A stretch of 64,000 nt of DNA from Endomychus coccineus (Eukaryota > Arthropoda > Insecta > Coleoptera > Endomychidae), in NCBI GenBank assembly GCA_958510875.1, contig OY294067.1, positions 28,570,912 through 28,634,911 on the forward strand, read 5' to 3'. Shown here piece by piece: positions 44,001-52,070 of the stretch (the first letter of the stretch is position 1; every line of letters begins with the position of its first letter). A program made the translations under genes and the position numbers. The notes under the pieces are model-generated. The model searched no databases. It was not told the origin of the DNA and saw nothing but the letters and a program-made list of their open reading frames with translations.

Positions 44001-44943
44001 ATTCAAGCTACCCAGGGCAGCAACAGCTGCTTTGCTGATACGGTTTTGCTTTCTTTCTTCAAGCGCTCCTTGGACGCAGCGCATTATACCGGGTGGGCCA
44101 ATCAAAACGAAACACGGGGGATATCTCATATACCGTTCGTTTAAAAAAAAATACGCTGTGACCGGTCGATTTTTAGTCAGTCTTCTTCAGAGTGTATACT
44201 TATACGATGTTTTTTATCGAAAATATATCGTGGTGACATCTCATCCGTTCTCATTGAACAAATGGGTTGTGTCTTCCATTAATTGGTAGTGAGGCTTGAC
44301 TACCTTTTGCCTTCCACTCTTCTCCGCGAGTACTTTCACGACGAATTGGTATAATGCAATTTGAGAATGTCTCTTATATAGATACCAAGTCCCTTTACAT
44401 ACTCGTACTGTATTGTTCACATACACTCATTTCAGTTATGAAAATTTGTATTCTTAATGTTAAATATTTATATTACCAATTGACATGTTCACACCTTATA
44501 AGGTTAAATGACCTAGATATAAATATTCTGTTCTACTCAATATATCAATAGACTTATTCACAATAATATTTTTATATTCATTGAAACAAAAGTAACTTGA
44601 TGCCATCAATCTTCTATCTACTTCAATCCGTTAATCGTTTCAACTAAGAACATACTTAATTTTTACACAAAGATAATCTTATTAAGAATTATTAAACTGA
44701 AGACACATTTTCTCCCTATATTTTCTGCAAAAATTGATTCTAGTAACCAACAATTTCAATTAAGTTTTTTCTTCGATGTTGCTGACAAAATTGTCATAAA
44801 ATTTAAGAAACTCGATAATGAAAAAGGGTGTTCTGATTTTACTATTTGAACATCTATTAAGTTATACAACTAAATTTGTTGCTACCATACTTACCATTAA
44901 TCAAATGGTTCTCTTCCAATTTATTTAACAGTTTCAAATCCAT
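26089..44943 (-). CDS. Insect odorant receptor-like gene, copy 2, exons 1-5
   Basis: Same product type as copy 1: a 7tm_6 olfactory receptor. Exons: 44895-44943 (MDLKLLNKLEENHLIN), 40969-41156, 32446-32942, 28377-28476 (NLKQCLKLFYSIIIIFPTCG region, TM5) and 26089-26193 (AVESTISIFTLVTTGISIVF, then YFYVSPAQSLVDE, TM6). Phases 1, 0, 2, 0, 0 join without conflict. Donors are GTAAGT, GTAAGT, GTGAGT, GTAAGT and GTAAGA. These five exons give 313 codons without a stop. The usual 370-400 residues would need one or two more exons (a tentative one is at 22285). Introns hold PLE-E in a SINE (intron 1), LINE, mariner and BEL scraps (intron 2), PLE-D (intron 3) and a mariner scrap (intron 4). Whether so expanded a gene is still spliced correctly is unknown. 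Confidence 0.75.
26338..26480 (-). ncRNA. Second-family hammerhead-like motif, copy 3 (eroded)
   Basis: The minus strand reads TACT, CGGATGA, a partly paired arm, TGAAA, GGTCCTC, AGCA. It is the same order as 9425-9555, but the CTGATGA box is damaged. The same terminal GGGTGAT-AATTTCTTATTTA sequence sits at 26345-26365. It lies in intron 4 of the receptor. Confidence 0.35.
26881..27003. repeat. Short foldback (MITE-like) in receptor intron 4
   Basis: CAATAATAACATAAAAACGT near 26886 pairs with its complement near 26980-27000, and CATAGTTTCAA pairs with TTGAAACTATAG. The arms are about 45-50 bp with a 25-bp loop. Confidence 0.65.
27590..27810 (+). pseudogene. Tc1/mariner-type transposase C-terminal scrap
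   Basis: PDLAPSD at 27642-27662 is the mariner-type third-Asp block. In a shifted frame, LWRYLKRRAYVNRSDDFRDL and KLRIRQEIPEL follow, as in many IS630/Tc1/mariner transposase ends. No TIRs or N-terminus were found. It lies in receptor intron 4. Confidence 0.45.
28719..28760 (-). ncRNA. Hammerhead motif, PLE-D left end (intact)
   Basis: All parts match: GTCTT, CTGATGA, TGGTCGTGAGACC, GAAA, CGTACG, TA, AAGAC. It reads outward to the left end. Confidence 0.88.
29165..30290 (-). CDS. PLE-D left coding copy: RT core to GIY-YIG
   Basis: An open frame of about 375 codons from the C-terminal part of RT to the end of the protein. It holds GTAMGSPISATIANLVMECL, YVDDCLKC (catalytic pair), EIELNNNINFLDMNIRHDAD, the linker, and the GIY-YIG nuclease (TVYKLNCLDCDGTYTGISKQ, YLQKRMYGHKYSTRNNN, AKHCFDYNHQF). 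There are no stops. RT motifs 1-3 and the N-terminus are absent because the copy stops at the inversion junction, so it cannot be an autonomous polymerase. Confidence 0.85.
30288..31034 (+). CDS. PLE-D right coding copy: linker and GIY-YIG
   Basis: A plus-strand frame of 248 codons beginning within WFTKEVWSQRYLHFNSV and running through the nuclease to the same C-terminus as the left copy. It differs from the left copy at only about one residue (RTSLELNG against RTTLELNG). The nuclease motifs are intact. It could in principle encode a GIY-YIG protein without RT, but no promoter or start is evident. Confidence 0.8.
   Translation: MWFTKEVWSQRYLHFNSVAPACYKKSVINSLTDRAIKLSHADDRPKNLKIVRTSLELNGYPKTFFNPIIKERINKIYNGSSNKNNIKGNTDNFITLPYIPETSEKIKKCLKKYDINVAHKPTNCVGKYFSNLKPLIPKDKQTHTVYKLNCLDCDGTYTGISKQYLQKRMYGHKYSTRNNNLENSTALAKHCFDYNHQFDYKNVNILTKETNYYKRSILEMIHIKRDPKSVNHRVDTQNLSHIYTNLIK
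31439..31480 (+). ncRNA. Hammerhead motif, PLE-D right end (intact)
   Basis: Identical to the left-end motif, inverted. Both core boxes and all stems are intact. Confidence 0.88.
31806..32222 (+). CDS. Unrecognised 138-codon ORF in receptor intron 3
   Basis: An Asn/Ser/Lys-rich frame with no recognised domain, opening with a non-ATG TTG. It overlaps by a few bases a second frame (32219-32422) with a hydrophobic start. No repeat copy was found in the window. It may be eroded transposon coding sequence or chance. Confidence as a gene is low. Confidence 0.15.
   Translation: MISKNRSGLINNLCIEVKRTHFLCLEEITNSKTTNNPYEVDLTNFSNNYYKCKIVNSQKTKTKLQKLSSTKCGNQLVSNDGTYVMSMPNSCELQIGNDILRSRQTSKPHLKHINLPNIQVSRITSAKDISQTAPIYIL
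33073..33738 (+). pseudogene. LINE ORF1 protein, 5'-truncated
   Basis: The open frame from the insertion edge contains NNIIIYGL, DIYTLGKSNKKPIKLELFSR, ILKNAKKLKGSNVYVNKDL and a K/S-rich C-terminus with THTPTTSTRVVKKKG. This resembles ORF1 of CR1/Jockey-type LINEs, in which an RRM-like RNA-binding fold follows a coiled coil. The coiled-coil start is missing through truncation. It is followed by a 100-bp gap and then ORF2. Confidence 0.6.
33842..36788 (+). pseudogene. LINE ORF2: endonuclease and reverse transcriptase, frameshifted
   Basis: ATG at 33842 starts MDPYIENFYTNEIQ. The APE-type endonuclease runs to about 34788: KLIHLNIRSLAKN, LFVGDLNIDIW (catalytic), CLDHIFIKS, LTDHFPIIL. The RT follows: NKKSPGIDGIRAETLK, PIFKKGDKTKVLNYRPISLI, VFIDLEKAFDTV, YGVPQGTVLGPLLFNIYLNN, FADDTVIF (catalytic), KYLGVEIDKHLRWDKH. 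Breaks occur near 33980 (a tandem duplication of about 10 nt, ATTTAAACA), 34790, 35235 and 35360. The last 417 codons (35535-36788) are fully open. The clade call is inferred from motif style. Confidence 0.85.
37038..39320 (-). mobile_element. Tc1/mariner-superfamily transposon with about 565-bp inverted repeats
   Basis: Bounded by TA (37036-37037 and 39321-39322). The ends read CAGGGTGTCCTCGAACTGCG and its inverted near-copy. The inverted repeats are very long, about 37038-37602 and 38717-39320. They extend past the transposase start codon, so the left repeat holds a second, truncated copy of the first 13 codons (MAQNFTNTEMVNI). The transposase is on the minus strand and frameshifted. Confidence 0.9.
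37705..38754 (-). pseudogene. Mariner-superfamily transposase, frameshifted
   Basis: N-terminus MAQNFTNTEMVDMLLIYGLC then RRRERYPHRRIPNRQTF (helix-turn-helix region) at 38566-38754. The middle holds FTDEDTFTICGLFNLHNEHF (first Asp region) and a VWVGIVDNFIIGPTAIPDRL block at 38042-38506. The end has WFIHDGAPPLFTLAVRRHF (second Asp) and PARSPDLTPCDFFLWGALKS (third Asp) at 37705-38097. About 43 residues separate the last two Asp by my count, longer than classical DD34D. Two frameshifts (near 38060 and 38530) disable it. Confidence 0.8.
39560..40310 (-). mobile_element. LINE RT C-terminal tail, copy in receptor copy 2
   Basis: The homologue of 1230-1800 and better preserved: NLEMGSDKLVEFNATKTQAC and VFSRKADHRIPN at 40117-40317, then SQKLGF, then RAIRVIGD-like, SLELRREG and a RYIPMVGVHQKSC stretch in shifted frames. 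It is decayed beyond function and shared by both receptor copies. Confidence 0.6.
40360..40620 (-). mobile_element. BEL/Pao integrase fragment, copy in receptor copy 2
   Basis: The homologue of 1860-2200: DMTADSFIAAFKRFTARRG and TFIGANRIMRNVITNLIQNN, then the NEQLKGVTSCF and ANNGTLHIALSSRAP blocks. It is joined to the same LINE tail at the same point as in copy 1. Confidence 0.7.
41745..41865 (+). mobile_element. LINE endonuclease scrap
   Basis: Reads YKYIICGDFNIILLDKNQNP then LLDLFESYNL, the GDFNI catalytic block of APE-type LINE endonucleases. About 40 codons only. It lies in receptor intron 1, just left of the SINE. Confidence 0.5.
42141..42182 (-). ncRNA. Hammerhead motif, PLE-E left end (core mutated)
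   Basis: CTGATGA and the stems are intact, but the GAAA box is AAAA (invariant G lost), so it is probably inactive. Confidence 0.7.
42520..42762 (-). pseudogene. PLE-E left-arm GIY-YIG C-terminus
   Basis: Encodes MYGHQYSTRNNNLENSTALA, KHCFDYNHQFDYKNVNIL and the usual C-terminus, only the second half of the nuclease. It mirrors 42751-43041. Confidence 0.75.
42766..43012 (+). pseudogene. PLE-E right-arm GIY-YIG C-terminus
   Basis: The plus-strand mirror of the left arm, beginning inside HKYSTRNNNLENSTALAKHC. It differs from the left arm at several residues (FKNFNILNKE, IPEMIH, RIDVQTLS), so the arms have diverged more than those of PLE-D. Confidence 0.75.
43412..43438 (+). ncRNA. Hammerhead motif, PLE-E right end (stem II deleted)
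   Basis: GTCTT-CTGATGA is followed directly by AACGTACGTAACGAC. The whole stem II and the start of the GAAA box are deleted, leaving an inactive relic. Confidence 0.7.
43698..44894. other. Receptor intron 1, left part
   Basis: No coding features. A stretch near 44092 reads CCGGGTGGGCCAATCAAAAC and may be a DNA-element terminus, but its partner was not found. The last 100 bp before the donor at 44889-44894 is conserved with copy 1 (3380-3454). Confidence 0.35.
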
Positions 44944-45149
44944 TGAACGTGAACAACTGAATAACACAAAATTAATCCATAAGGAAAAAAGAACTTGGAA
45001 ACGAAACTTAAGTTAAATGGCTTGCAGAAACAGAACATACTGCTCAAAAGAATTAGAGGGATACTACTTTTTATCTCCACAACTTTTATTATAAAATAAT
45101 ATACATATGAAACATTTAAATTCCTGAAGCTACACATGTTATTCTCATA

Positions 45150-46570
45150 AATTAATAAATTGATGGATCAAGAACTCTCCTGAGGAGGTGTGATACCTCG
45201 TCGTTGGTGGGAGAGCCGAGTAGCCATCCTTGAACCTGATGGGACAGGGAGAGGTGATGAAACCAAGGACAACTCAAACGGTATTTCTGTGTTCATGCAC
45301 CGAGAGCCAAATGGCATTGCACCTCATTGACACATAAATCCCAAAACTATCAGGAAACACAGCGTAGAGGAAGATCTGTCGCGACAGTGCGACGATTCTT
45401 CCGTGGAAACCTGCGTGAGTCCAGTAATCACTTGAGTGGGGGCTTGCCTTAACCGGCCGGCCAAGTGAGTGAGAACCACAACAAAAATCCTCTCAGGCCA
45501 AGGTGAAACAGCATATGCCAATGGCCGCGTGGTGAAGGGAAATATTCATCGTTAATATGCGGACTATAGAGACCTGGAGACCTCCAGCTTAAACACCCCT
45601 ACTCCTGCACGCGGGACTTTGCAGGAGTCGACCTTCTAGTTCCCTAGCAACTGGTGGGTTCAACTATGAATACAGCAAAATCTAAAACTAATACGGAGCA
45701 TGACATTTGTCCACAAAAGGAACCTTCTTCCTCTCAAGTGAGACTACCTCACAAGAAAGGAATGAAGGAAGTGAAGAAAAGAAGGGAAGAGGGGGAGCGA
45801 GGGAGTAAGGGAGCTCTCATGTCCCCTCCACATTCAACTCTTCTTCATTCTCTGCTCCTAGATGTTAAGCTGCCCGATCAAAACAGCGGAAAGTAAAAAT
45901 GCCTCCAATGCCCAACCGAGTCAATTTGGGGGTAGAGAAGATCCGTTGAGTCGTGGCGGGATTAGACAAACATCACCTCGCAAAAATAAGAAACGAAGAA
46001 AAGGAAGGTATGCAAAGGCACCATCACCAGCTTTACCGGAGGCAGCTATGCAGATGTTTTGAAAACAGGAGATTGCCATCCTCACCAAAGCGTTTCCTTA
46101 AACCAGATGGAGGAAATATATAGCTTCGCAAAAGAATTTGAAAAGAAACTAAGTCGTAGAAGTGGATAGGACGAAAACACCATCCCAAGATTTAATAGAA
46201 AGGCCATCAAATGATACACTGATGGCTCCAAAATTCGCGCTATAGGAAAATGTGTTCAGGTAAATATAGAAAGAGATCTCCTTGGACAGTAAATAGTCAT
46301 CATGTCGGATAGTCAAGCAGTCACTAAAGCGTTGAGCTCTCACGTACTTAGCTGCAAGATAGTTTGAGATTGCTTAGAAAAACTGAACTAAATATACAGA
46401 AACAACGCAGTTACCCTTCTATGGGTCCCACCAAGGTGGAGGGTAACAAAAAACCAGACGATCTCCCAAATAAAGGAGCCGAAGAAACACCATTTGTGTG
46501 ACCTGAACCCGTCTGTGGAATAAGCGACAGCACAATACTGGAAGAACTTAAAAAGAACATTGAAATAATT
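45150..46570 (+). mobile_element. Internally deleted RNase-H LINE (5' UTR, gag, RNase H)
   Basis: Upstream part 45150-45650, homologous to 3720-4070. ORF1 starts within 45654-45896 (MNTAKSKTNTEHDICPQKEP). After about 46100 the sequence jumps to RNase H: YTDGSKIR-like at 46215, IMSDSQAVTKALSS at 46300, VTLLWVPPRW and GNKKPDDLPNKGAEETPF near 46405-46500, then PEPVCGISDS. The RT and endonuclease are deleted. The upstream part is shared with copy 1, so it belongs to the duplicated receptor block. Confidence 0.65.
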
Positions 46571-46817
46571 AACATCTACCCAAGAAATAACATTTCAGTT
46601 CATGCTGTTGTAATATTTTGAGAAAATTATATATCAAGAACCGTTTCTAAATTTCAATTTCTTTTGAATTGTATGCCATTTTTGATGTAGAATATTAGAT
46701 GCAATTAACAAATAATTTAAACAGGTTCCACAAACATGCTACTGAATTGAACGTTTCAGTTTCTAATTTCTGAAACATGAAGTAAATTGTTTTTAATAAT
46801 CGTTTTACTTCAAATTA
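46571..46817. other. Noncoding spacer
   Basis: About 250 bp of AT-rich sequence with no recognised feature. Confidence 0.4.
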
Positions 46818-47426
46818 AATATGGTCTATATGTGGATGTTTTGATACAATATATTTGAATAAGTTTATCCTGATTATGAAAAATATGAACGTACTTATTA
46901 AATATCAATAGACACTGACAGGGACACTGAGATGCCAGAAACTATCAACTAATATTCTCTATAAAACATTTTATATTTATGTTCCACCAGTAAAATTTTT
47001 TCTCAAAGAGAATTTCAAGTTTCATAGTAACAACTTCAAAGAAAAATAATAAATAAGCATAATTCCTATCATTAAGCTCAATGCATACCTTCAAAATATT
47101 TACAGAATCTGCTTTTCTTTTGAAATAACGATTTTTAATTATCTAGATTTTAATCGATATAGAATGATATTAGAAATGGATAACATTACATGAATACATA
47201 AGCAAGTTCTAATAATTTGACCTATTCTAAGACACTGTGACACTTAAATACCTAACCCCCTCCCTGATTTATACCTTGACCGATATTGTATTACGAACAA
47301 TATATTCACGAATGGAGAAAAAAATTTCAAATATTTTCAAGTAATAATAAGATTCTTGACCCAGTATGAATTATACATAAAAATTCTCGGGCAATAGGTC
47401 ACATTAACACTTTGTTTTAAATATTC

Positions 47427-47468
47427 GTCTTTACGTACGTTTCGGTCTCACGACCATCATCAGAAGAC
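47427..47468 (-). ncRNA. Hammerhead motif, PLE-F left end (intact)
   Basis: Same 42-nt sequence as in PLE-D, with all stems and core boxes intact. Confidence 0.87.
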
Positions 47469-47865
47469 TCACTATGTCTAAAAAGGGGTTTACTAAAACT
47501 AATTATAGCACAAGCGTCCAAATCGCACAATTTAACTTCAATCAAAAGAGCCCACGCCGTCGAAACGAACTACGAATAATCGAAATTGTATCGTCAGTAT
47601 TAAAGTATAAAAAAAAATTTTGTAGTAAGAATCCGCTATTCAGTAATATTATTAAAATATATGAGAGCATATTGATTGGTATTCTCACAACAACTGAGAA
47701 GAACGAAGTTATTTGTCAAGTATCTACTTTCGAAACCAGATGTGTAGGATTTATGACTAGGTACTTAAGAACGGTTTCAGACCTGTACTGGAAAGTTACT
47801 ATTACGAATTCTTCCTAAAAACATTTTCAACAATTATAAAGACGTATGTAAGAATTTGCAAGAGA

Positions 47866-49297
47866 TTATTTAATCAAATTAGTATAAATGTGACTTAGAT
47901 TTTGTGTGTCTACCCTATGATTTACAGATTTGGGGTCCCGTTTTATGTGAATCATCTCCAGGATAGATCTTTTATAATAATTGGTTTCCTTAGTTAAGAT
48001 ATTAACATTTTTGTAATCAAATTGATGGTTATAATCAAAGCAATGCTTAGCAAGGGCGGTTGTTATTTCTTGTGCTATATTTATGGCCGTACATTCTTTT
48101 TTGTAAATATTGCTTAGAGATTCCAGTATAGGTTCCATCACAATCTAAACAATTCAATTTATACACTGTGTGGGTTTGTTTATCTTTGGGTATTAAAGGT
48201 TTTAGATTTGAGAAATATTTCCCAACACAGTTAGTAGGTTTATGCGCAACATTTATATCATACTTTTCAAACATTTTTTGATTTTCTCTGAGGTCTCCGG
48301 AATGTAAGGTAGAGTTATAAAATTGTCTGTATTACCTTTCATGTTATTTTTATACGACGAACCATTATAGATTTTGTTTATTCTTTCTTTAATGATAGGA
48401 TTGAAAAAAGTTTTTGGGTAGCCATTCAATTCTAGTGTATTACGAACAATTTTTAAATTTTTGGGGCGGTCATCTGCGTGGGACAATTTTATCGCGCGAT
48501 CTGTAAGGCTGTTTATGACACTTTTTTTATAACAAGCTGGTGCAACGGAATTGAAGTGAAGATAACGTTGAGACCATACTTCTTTAGTAAACCAAGAGGT
48601 TTTTATTTTTCCATCTGCATCATGCCTAATGTTCATATCTAGGAAATTTATGTTATTGTTTAATTCTATTTCACAAGTGAATTGAAGTTTACAGTGGAAA
48701 TTGTTAAATTTATCAATTACATATTGAATTTTATCGTTGGGAACACACATAAGGCAATCGTCTACATACCGTTTAAAGAATACAGGCCGAAAATCTAATG
48801 AACTCATAACAGATTCCTGTAAGCACTCCATAACGAGGTTAGCAATGGTAGCTGAAATAGGAGATCCCATTGCTGTGCCGAATATTTGTCCAAAAAATTG
48901 CTCACCATACTGAAAGTATGTGCATTCTAAACAAAATTTTACAGCATTTATAAATTCCGATTGATCTAGAGGTGTGTGGTTTTTAATCTCTGCCCAACGT
49001 TTTTTGATGCTATTCAATGCCAAAACAACAGGTATATTTGTAAATAAAGAAACAACATCTAAGGAAATCAGTTGATGGTTTACGGGTACGGATTGATTTT
49101 TTATAAATTCATTAAAATGCCATGAATCTTTTACATAGAATTCATTTTTTCCTATTATATTATTGATAGATTTTGATAGAAATTTTGATAAATTGTAAGT
49201 AGGCGCTCCAATATTACTAACAATGGGTCTTAGAGGTATATCATTTTTATGTAGTTTGGGAAGTCCATAGATATAAGGTGCTAGCCCATTATGGCAA
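47866..49297 (-). pseudogene. PLE-F protein: RT and GIY-YIG, frameshifted
   Basis: From LICHNGLAPYIYGLPKLHKN (near 49290) through SLDVVSLFTNIP, GTAMGSPISATIANLVMECL, YVDDCLMC and EIELNNNINFLDMNIRHDAD, then the linker and GIY-YIG nuclease. The RT core is well preserved, though its first block crosses a stop region near 49025. A one-base deletion near 48268 (in KCLKKYDIN) and a loss of about 12 nt near 48060 (in NNNLENSTALA) break the frame. It retains the sequence deleted from PLE-A at 11905. Confidence 0.82.
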
Positions 49298-49327
49298 ATT
49301 AATTAATTTTTTAATTCAATAGGGATT

Positions 49328-49369
49328 ATCTTCTGATGATGGTCGTGAGACCGAAACGTACGTAAAGAC
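49328..49369 (+). ncRNA. Hammerhead motif, PLE-F right end (intact core)
   Basis: The core is intact. The 5' strand of stem I is ATCTT instead of GTCTT, so one base pair is lost at the inversion junction. Confidence 0.8.
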
Positions 49370-49611
49370 GAATATTTAAAACAAAGTGTTAATGTGACCT
49401 ATTTCCCGAGAATTTTTATGTATAATATTTTCAAGTGAAACTTTGATCACAAAATGATGTGAATAAAATCGCTAATAGTTAATAGGTGTTTCACTTGAAT
49501 CGTTTATTATTACAAAAAGTTTCAAAAATATTTGAGAGGATAATTTTAGTTAGATTACGAAAATTATTTTTTGAAAAATAATCTTTTTCAATTCTATAGA
49601 ATGCTTATCTG

Positions 49612-49930
49612 GAGCCAGGTAGTTCAGTGGTAGAAGCATCGTTCTTCTAATCACTGTGGCTGCCGGTCGCGGTTTCGTACCCAGCTACTGCGGAATTTTT
49701 CCGATGGTCCGAGAAAGTGGTGCGGCAAGATACAATGGGCTATCAAGCCCAAGTGTCATCGTGACTGCCCTGGTCGCAGGATCGAGCCTACCACACGAGG
49801 TGGAGTGTTTAGTGGGTATATCTGAGGTGATTAAGTTCGGGACTCAGGGACTCTCACACTACCTTATGGGATGTTACAGGACCATGAAGTGCCCATAAAG
49901 GGTTTCAACCACCTCGCACCCAAAAAAAAA
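49612..49930 (+). mobile_element. tRNA-derived SINE, uninterrupted copy
   Basis: The same family as 41964. The head GAGCCAGGTAGTTCAGTGGT and the body are present, ending in ten A residues. The B box is GGTTTCGTACC here, damaged relative to GGTTCGAATCC, so polymerase III transcription is unlikely. It holds about 40 bp (around 49842-49878) absent from the other copy. Confidence 0.82.
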
Positions 49931-51818
49931 ATGATTATCTCAAAGGTAGATTAACAGAAAGAACACTCTATCAAATTATAAATAACATTGTCACATCTAT
50001 TGAAAATAATCAAAAAACAGTCACTAAATGTTCAATTACTTGTATCATATACGATGAACATCTTTTACTTGTTCTTCCTCATTTATTTTTGATATGTTCT
50101 GTGCCTTAGGAAGTTTTTCTTGAATAAAGGATATTATTATTATAATTATTATATTTTTCACCAGATACATTAAAACTAGATTTTCTTTTCATTTTTTTAA
50201 TTGTAAATGGTAGGTATTAGATCAAACCAAATCAGTTTTTCACACTTGACACAACAGGAAAATTATAGTTTGCATGAGATCTCGAAAAAACTACTCTATC
50301 GACCATTCTCAAGGTCACTGTCTACATAAGAATTCGAAAAGCTCCCATTCTCAATTTAACCCCTTAAAGCAGTTAAGTATCAATACTGATAAAATTTTGT
50401 TGTTTCTAATCATCTGCAATAAATTTTCAGTTCCTAAGAGTGGAGAAACTCACCTGATCAATTAAACATAGCTTTTTTAATAAAGAATCCGCATCTGCTA
50501 TTAAAAAAAGGGGTCCCCATTTGAAGTTTTTCAGAAGTTAATTCACTCTTTCGAAAACAGCAGGTTGCACAATATGTATTTCTCAAGATATGTCTCAAAA
50601 TAAGAAAAACGCACCGGTTAGATATGTTTAAAACAGTACAGTAGCAGAGTACAGCTTCAAATGTGAATAGTTCATTCTATCTTGACTTATCTTCATTGTC
50701 TCAAGACATGATTGAATCTTAGGTTTGTATTAGTAATGATAATATTCTAAAATACTAATACGTGTTTTGAAAAATAATTAAATTCAGCTGGCTTTGATCA
50801 TGATAATAATAAATAATAATATTTTGACAAATAATTGAAATAAGTTTGTTTTGATCATAATAATAAATAATAATATTCACTTCAATAATTGGGAAATTTG
50901 AAATTGGATGGTTGGCAACACTGGAACTCTCTTCAATTGTTTATAAAATTCATTTTCATAACTGAAATACTGAAATAACTAGTATCAAAAATGAAATCAA
51001 TCAACTTTATGAAACTATCTTTGTCTAATATTCCGAAAGTATTGATTTATCTCCAATATACACCTAATGTAATGTACACAGTTTGTTTCGGAATGATAGT
51101 AAATACAGTAGCCGTATATCAAAAGAACGGTCGGAACGTTTATATTTTTCAACCTATTACCGATTCGAAATTATTGAATACGATGTTTGGGATATTGGCA
51201 ATAGAATTGGTAATATTGTAACCAGGAGAATTTAAAGTATAGAAACAGTAAGTTCCGATATCATAGAAATAGTTATGATTTTGTAATGATTTATGATAAC
51301 GCTCTTCAATCAGTTTATTACCAATCATTTGATATTCCTCTGTAGGATAATTAGTTATAGGTGAGTAATTTTTTACATCATTTAATATATTTAAATATCC
51401 ATCTCTGCATCATAATCTTCACAGTTTAATATAACAGTTACCTTTATGTAGGAATAATAACCGAGTAACTCATGAATTTGGATTTCATTTGAGGAATTAT
51501 TTCTTATTTTAAAATTATTTAACTATATAATGTCTTTTTTCAGTAAGATTTTTTAATGAATTTTGGTTTTTATCTGAGTTAGTTGAGAGCTTTGTTCAAA
51601 GTGGTCAAAATTTGATTATTTTATGAGTCATATATATGACACTATAAACAGGAAACACCATTATCCACTAAAAATACTATTTACTTTTCAACATAGAATA
51701 ACGATACTTTTCAACATAGGAAAATTGTTAGTTTAGGAATTTAGCAGCTTCCAAGCAGAACCAAGTTTATCTGTGAAAAATTCTTTGGAACTAATTGCAC
51801 GATTGAAAAATTTCAAAC
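49931..51818. other. Noncoding with small tandem duplication
   Basis: No domain was recognised. A 57-bp unit is repeated twice at about 50765-50878 (TTTGATCAT at 50793 and 50850, each with ATAATAATAAATAATAATAT). An ORF at 50991-51221 is listed separately. Confidence 0.4.
50991..51221 (+). CDS. Unrecognised 76-codon ORF with hydrophobic segment
   Basis: ATG start, MKSINFMKLSLSNIPKVLIY, then a hydrophobic MYTVCFGMIVNTVAVYQ stretch and a second one at the end (NTMFGILAIELVIL). It could be the first exon of a membrane protein such as another chemoreceptor, but no family motif or splice partner was found. Confidence 0.2.
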   Translation: MKSINFMKLSLSNIPKVLIYLQYTPNVMYTVCFGMIVNTVAVYQKNGRNVYIFQPITDSKLLNTMFGILAIELVIL

Positions 51819-52070
51819 TTGAGCCTTATTTCAGTTGATCTTGTTTCACTATTTACGAATACCCAATCCCTGGTCGAAAAACATTCTGAAGAAATAACCC
51901 CGATACAAAGTGCACAGAATACATGTCTTACTTTATGTCTTTATGAATGGAACAACATTATTTCACTTTTAACGAAAGTTACTATAAAAACAAATAAGTG
52001 GATGAGCAATAGTCAATCCACTTTCTCCTTTTTTGACCAATATTCTAATGAGGATTTCTCGAAAATATAG
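51819..52070 (+). mobile_element. Second-family Penelope-like RT fragment (first Asp block)
   Basis: Reads LISVDLVSLFTNTQSLVEKH, the PLE RT DVVSLFTNIP block with its catalytic Asp. Further on, across a frameshift, it reads KQISG then VNPLSPFLTNILM, which fits the QxxGxPMGSPLSPxLAN block. It is unlike the abundant family and closer in style to the 9190 fragment. It is a short, dead scrap. Confidence 0.55.

Larger units (their letters stand above)
47330..49436 (-). mobile_element. PLE-F: Penelope-like element with inverted right terminus, 13-bp target duplication
   Basis: Flanked by AATATTTTCAAGT at 47330-47342 and 49424-49436. A minus-sense 3' part (47343 to about 49310) is joined at 49328 to an inverted terminal repeat of about 95 bp. 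The left end keeps the extension AAGATTCTTGACCCAGTATG, and the right end lacks it. The N-terminal third of the protein is absent. The empty site is seen at 8287-8300. Confidence 0.92.
46818..49560. repeat. Dispersed repeat, copy 2, interrupted by PLE-F
   Basis: 46818-47342 matches 7788-8290, and 49424-49535 matches 8287-8400. Joining the two halves across PLE-F rebuilds the uninterrupted copy, which confirms the PLE-F boundaries. Confidence 0.75.
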
